NCBI GenBank assembly: GCA_900548145.1
Contig: URJB01000069.1
Coordinates: 1 to 9,061 of the forward strand
From: an uncultured Eubacteriales bacterium
GTDB taxonomy: Bacteria > Bacillota > Clostridia > Christensenellales > Aristaeellaceae
Length of the DNA stretch: 9,061 nt
Reading direction: 5' to 3'
How positions within the stretch are numbered: the stretch's first letter is position 1; each line of letters starts with the position of its first letter. The translations under genes were made by a program, and so were the position numbers. Positions 6,501 through 9,061 of this stretch are shown here, in pieces. Below the pieces are notes generated by a model, which searched no databases, was not told the origin of the DNA, and worked only from the letters and a program-made list of their open reading frames with translations.

Positions 6501-7734
6501 AGTGATCGTGATCGGCGGCGGCGCGGCGGGGCTGATGGCGGCCCTGAGCGCGGCGGAGGCGGAGGCCTCCGTCCTGCTGCTGGAAGGCAACGAAAAACTG
6601 GGCAAGAAAATTTACATTACCGGCAAGGGCCGCTGCAACGTGACCAACGCCTGCGAGCCCGCCGCCTTTATGAACAAGGTGGTCAAGAACCCCCGCTTTC
6701 TTTTCAGCGCCCTGAACGCCTTCGGGCCGGAGGACATGATGGCCCTGCTGGAACGGCTGGGCTGCCCGGTGAAGGTGGAGCGGGGCGACCGGGTCTTCCC
6801 GGTCAGCGAAAAGGCCAGCGACGTGACCCGGGCGTTGGAAAAGGAACTGCGGCGGCTGGGCGTTTCCATCCGGCTGAACACGAAGGTTTCCCACATTTTG
6901 GTGGAAAACGGAGCCGTCCGCGGCGCAGAGCTGGAAGACGGAACGCGGCTGGACGCAAACCGGGTCATCGTGGCCACCGGCGGGCAGAGCTATCCTTCCA
7001 CCGGCTCCACGGGCGACGGCTTCCGCTGGATGGCGGAGCTGGGCCACACGGTCTATCCGCCGCTGCCCTCCCTGATCGCGCTGACCTGCGGCGCGGCGTG
7101 GGTTTCCGCCTTACAGGGCTTGAGCCTGAAAAACGTTCGCCTGACCCTGAAGCGGGGCAAAAAGGTGCTTTACAGCGATGTGGGCGAGATGCTTTTCACC
7201 CATTTCGGCATTTCCGGGCCGCTGGTGCTGTCCGCGTCCGCCCACATGGCGGAGCTGGCCCCGGAGGACGTGCAGCTTCTATTGGATCTGAAGCCCGGCC
7301 TGACCGCCCAGCAGCTGGACGCGCGGCTTCTGCGGGAGCTGGACGCTTCCGGCAAGCGGCAGCTGCGCACCCTTCTGACCACGCTGTATCCGGCCAGTCT
7401 GGCGGAAGAAATGCCCGCGCTCTGCGGCATCCCCGCGCAAACGCCCGCCTGCGAGATCACCCGGGAGCAGCGCGCCCGGCTGGTCAGGGCGGGCAAAGAA
7501 CTGCCCCTTCCCGTGAACGGCACCCGGCCCCTGACTGAAGCGGTGGTCACCCGGGGCGGCGTCAGCGTGAAGGAGATCAACCCCGCCACCATGGAAAGCA
7601 AGAAAATTCACGGTCTGTACGCCGCCGGCGAGCTTCTGGACGTGGACGCCATGACCGGCGGCTTCAACCTGCAGATCGCCTTCTCCACCGGTCGTTTGGC
7701 CGGAATGTCCGCCGCGGAACCCGACGCTTTTTAA
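6493..7734 (+). CDS. HI0933/BaiN-like FAD-dependent oxidoreductase
   Basis: A 413-aa flavoprotein of the HI0933/YhiN/BaiN family, often annotated 'aminoacetone oxidase family FAD-binding enzyme' or 'NAD(P)/FAD-dependent oxidoreductase'. The N-terminal Rossmann motif is VIVIGGGAAGL (4-14), with acidic E31 at the end of the second strand for FAD ribose. The family signature GKKIYITGKGRCNVTN spans 37-52. VIVATGGQSYPSTGSTGDG (158-176), THFGISGP (236-243) and the C-terminal FAD-closing block GELLDVDAMTGGFNLQ (379-394) are all present, so the protein looks intact and full length. The physiological substrate of most members is unknown. BaiN of Clostridium scindens has been linked to bile-acid ring reduction, but family membership alone does not show that activity. 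It starts 8 nt inside the regulator gene with no obvious ribosome site of its own, so translation is probably coupled. Confidence 0.93.
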   Translation: MNKVIVIGGGAAGLMAALSAAEAEASVLLLEGNEKLGKKIYITGKGRCNVTNACEPAAFMNKVVKNPRFLFSALNAFGPEDMMALLERLGCPVKVERGDRVFPVSEKASDVTRALEKELRRLGVSIRLNTKVSHILVENGAVRGAELEDGTRLDANRVIVATGGQSYPSTGSTGDGFRWMAELGHTVYPPLPSLIALTCGAAWVSALQGLSLKNVRLTLKRGKKVLYSDVGEMLFTHFGISGPLVLSASAHMAELAPEDVQLLLDLKPGLTAQQLDARLLRELDASGKRQLRTLLTTLYPASLAEEMPALCGIPAQTPACEITREQRARLVRAGKELPLPVNGTRPLTEAVVTRGGVSVKEINPATMESKKIHGLYAAGELLDVDAMTGGFNLQIAFSTGRLAGMSAAEPDAF

Positions 7735-7762
7735 CACCCACAGAATTGGAGCTTGAACCCGC

Positions 7763-8746
7763 ATGAACTACATTGTTTTGGATTTGGAATGGAACCAGCC
7801 TGTCAGCTACGCATCCGCCGCCTACCGCAAGGTGGGAAGCAAGCTTTTATTTGAGGTCATCCAGATCGGCGCGGCCAAGGTGGATGAGACGATGCAGATC
7901 GTCGATTCCATCTCCATTCCCATCTGTCCCACCCACTATCTGACCATTCATCCCCGGGTCAAGCGCATGACCGGGCTGACGCAGGAGATTCTCTGCGACG
8001 CGCCTGCTTTTTCCGAGGGCATGGAGCAGTTTATGGACTGGTGCGGAGACGACTGCGTCTGCCTGACTTGGGGCGGCGACGATATCAGCGTTCTGCAACA
8101 GAATGTGGATTTCTTCAAATTTGGTCGGCCACTGCCCCGGATGTACGATCTGCAGCGGCTCTACGCCGCCGAGATGGGCCGCAACGGGCAGGTGGCCCTG
8201 AAAGCGGCCATGGAGACCCTCGGCATCGACCCGGACGAGAACCGCAGCTTTCACAACGCCAAGGACGACGCCTACTACACGGCGCTGGTATGGCAGAAGC
8301 TGCCCCATCCCGAGAAAGTACTGCAGTACGAGGAGCACGCCAAGAAGCTGGGTCACAGCGAGCGTCGTTCCCGGCTTCGTTTTTCCGAAACGGTGCCTTC
8401 GGTGAAGGAAGCCCTTGCCAGCGACAAGCTGACCGCGCCCCGCTGTCCCACCTGTCAGCAGCCCACCCAGCTCAAGACGGAGCTGATCCCGCAGGCGGCG
8501 GGCCGCTTTGTGGCCCTCGCCGAGTGCGCCCATCATGGCCCGCTTTTTCTGCAGGCCCGGTTCGCTCTTTTGCCAGACGGCCAGAAGGGGATGCGCCTGA
8601 CCATCCAGCCTGCCGACCGGCAGACGAAGGCCTACGTTCACACGAAGGAACTGCAATACCAGCTCAAGCGCAAGCGGGGCGACTACGTCAACGTCGATTT
8701 CGACGATCTGCAAGACGCCCTCACCTCCGACATGCCCTTCGACTAA
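7763..8746 (+). CDS. DEDDh-family 3'-5' exonuclease with C-terminal zinc-ribbon-like extension
   Basis: A 327-aa protein. Residues 1-180 are a DEDDh exonuclease (RNase T/DnaQ/KapD-like): Exo I VLDLEW with D7 and E9, Exo II TWGGDDISVL with D107, and Exo III SFHNAKDDAYYTA with H164 and D169. All catalytic positions are present, so it should be an active 3'-5' nuclease; whether on DNA or RNA cannot be told. Residues about 181-327 are an extension beyond the nuclease core. They hold CPTC (C228, C231) and C255-A-H-H (H257, H258), spaced like a Cys3His zinc site, followed by a basic stretch (LKRKRGDY, 301-308) that could bind nucleic acid, and an acidic tail. The ATG at 7763 has GGAG at 7748-7751, a somewhat long spacing of 11. 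It lies 28 nt after the flavoprotein and is probably the last gene of the run. Its TAA is the start of the 8742 repeat. Confidence 0.9.
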   Translation: MNYIVLDLEWNQPVSYASAAYRKVGSKLLFEVIQIGAAKVDETMQIVDSISIPICPTHYLTIHPRVKRMTGLTQEILCDAPAFSEGMEQFMDWCGDDCVCLTWGGDDISVLQQNVDFFKFGRPLPRMYDLQRLYAAEMGRNGQVALKAAMETLGIDPDENRSFHNAKDDAYYTALVWQKLPHPEKVLQYEEHAKKLGHSERRSRLRFSETVPSVKEALASDKLTAPRCPTCQQPTQLKTELIPQAAGRFVALAECAHHGPLFLQARFALLPDGQKGMRLTIQPADRQTKAYVHTKELQYQLKRKRGDYVNVDFDDLQDALTSDMPFD

Positions 8747-8775
8747 GGGGTAGTACGCCTTACCCCGGACTGCGC
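8742..8775 (+). repeat. Stop-codon-embedded 3'-end repeat, right copy
   Basis: This is the same element as at 1-35, read here on the plus strand: AC-TAA-GGGGTAGTAC, then GCCTTA, then CCCCGGACTGCGC. The TAA (8744-8746) is the exonuclease stop codon. Compared with the left copy it has one C-to-G change (8757), which weakens the internal palindrome, and lacks one A before CCCC. Both copies sit in the same orientation relative to their gene, so they form an inverted pair about 8.7 kb apart around the seven-gene block. Confidence 0.8.
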
Positions 8776-8790
8776 GCCGTGGGCGCGCAG
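8770..8790. repeat. Perfect 9-bp GC hairpin at the end of the 3' repeat
   Basis: CTGCGCGCC (8770-8778) and GGCGCGCAG (8782-8790) are exact reverse complements around a GTG loop. Flanking CCCCG and CGGGG can extend the stem after an internal loop. There is no T-run after it, so it could act as a 3'-end stabiliser or a Rho-independent-like pause rather than a standard terminator. Its first six bases are also the last bases of the element shared with the left end. Confidence 0.75.
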
Positions 8791-8806
8791 GGTGCTCGGG
8801 GGACAT

Positions 8807-8927
8807 GCGGCTTGGCCGTGAAGCTACCGCCGCTCGGCGACAGGCCTCGCGGCTCGCGAGTCTGGTGCGGCTCCCTGCTGCTTGGCGAGTGCAGACCGCC
8901 ATTCGGCGACAGGCCTCATGGCTCGCG
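8807..8927. repeat. Pair of ~51-bp imperfect direct repeats
   Basis: Unit 1 (8807-8858) and unit 2 (8877-8927) share GC[GT]GCTTGGC, then ACCGCC, then the identical 15-mer TCGGCGACAGGCCTC, then GGCTCGCG. The period is about 70 bp, and an 18-bp unrelated spacer lies between them. A faint third partial match (GCGGCGATAGGC) appears near 9035-9046. They resemble degenerate units of a dispersed intergenic repeat rather than a CRISPR array: spacing is irregular and units are divergent. Confidence 0.7.
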
Positions 8928-8941
8928 CCCGCCGAACCCGC

Positions 8942-8968
8942 TGGCCGATGACCTTCCAAAATCGGCCA
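8942..8968. repeat. 8-bp hairpin in the GC tail
   Basis: TGGCCGAT (8942-8949) pairs exactly with ATCGGCCA (8961-8968) around an 11-nt loop. No T-run follows on either strand, so it is not called a terminator. It may be part of the same composite repeat region. Confidence 0.5.
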
Positions 8969-9061
8969 ACCAACAGGAAACCATCCCAACCCGCAAGGGG
9001 TAAGCCTGCCCACCGCCAACTGCGGGGGAGCAGAGCGGCGATAGGCAGCGGAGGGAAAAAG

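Larger units (their letters stand above)
8747..9061. other. Gene-free, repeat-rich GC tail
   Basis: No convincing gene lies in these 315 bases. The open frames that cross it read through the repeats as Arg/Gly/Pro/Ala-rich strings and start inside the exonuclease gene. It holds the rest of the 3'-end repeat, a perfect GC hairpin (8770-8790), two direct repeats (8807-8858 and 8877-8927) and an 8-bp hairpin (8942-8968). The last bases contain GGAGGG (9050-9055), which could be a ribosome site for a gene beyond the window, but no start codon is visible. Confidence 0.7.

Noticed and set aside
4851..6605. 584-aa open frame on the minus strand across surE and the regulator
   Set aside because: It is antisense to two clear family proteins. 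Its His/Gln/Ala/Arg-rich translation shows no domain and is typical of the shadow of GC-rich codons.
1..8775. Terminal inverted repeats of a transposon carrying the whole block
   Set aside because: The block holds housekeeping genes (polA, rarA, surE) and no transposase, and the repeats begin at stop codons. A dispersed 3'-end repeat fits better.
8807..8927. CRISPR array
   Set aside because: There are only two divergent units with one 18-bp spacer, and no cas genes.
8041..9003. 320-aa plus-strand frame running from the exonuclease into the repeat tail
   Set aside because: It is out of frame with the exonuclease, starts inside it without a ribosome site, and its C-terminus is just translated repeat.
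8992..9011. Third partial copy of the 3'-end repeat (AAGGGGTA then AGCCT)
   Set aside because: The match is only about 12 bases with a gap, too short to separate from chance in this composition.

Overview
The window is 9.06 kb of GC-rich DNA. It carries seven protein genes, all of recognisable bacterial families, packed with very little intergenic space. PolA has a degenerate proofreading domain, Shine-Dalgarno sites are strong (GGAGG type), GTG starts occur, and rarA is followed by a classical U-tract terminator. Together these suggest a high-GC member of the Firmicutes, class Clostridia, perhaps an Oscillospiraceae/Ruminococcaceae-type gut bacterium. The taxonomic guess is inference from gene style, not from a marker search.

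Layout: (1) 31-2739, minus strand, DNA polymerase I (polA). (2) 2740-3007, a divergent promoter region. It has an extended -10 promoter for polA, a 17-bp-spacer promoter for rarA, and between them a long imperfect inverted repeat. (3) 3008-4333, plus strand, the AAA+ replication-fork protein RarA, closed by a terminator at 4341-4375. (4) A new promoter at 4407-4435 opens a five-gene co-directional run to 8746: a small PF04020-type membrane protein, the nucleotidase SurE, an RpiR-type HTH-SIS regulator, an HI0933/BaiN-like flavoprotein overlapping the regulator, and a DEDDh 3'-5' exonuclease with an extra C-terminal putative zinc-binding region. Gaps in this run are 11, 27, -8 and 28 nt, so it probably forms one transcript. 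(5) 8747-9061, a gene-free, repeat-rich GC tail.

The left part is a DNA replication/repair pair transcribed divergently. The right run mixes nucleotide salvage or housekeeping (SurE), a sugar-phosphate-type regulator, an orphan flavoenzyme and a nuclease. No shared pathway can be stated from sequence alone.

The most unusual structure is not a gene. The two outward-facing terminal genes, polA on the left and the exonuclease on the right, both end in a TAA that is the first triplet of the same ~33-bp repeat. One copy lies at 1-35 and the other, in inverted orientation, at 8742-8775. The right copy runs on into a perfect 9-bp GC hairpin and two ~51-bp direct repeats. This looks like a dispersed 3'-end repeat family. 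I see no CRISPR array, tRNA, rRNA, transposase, or clear defence or mobile system.
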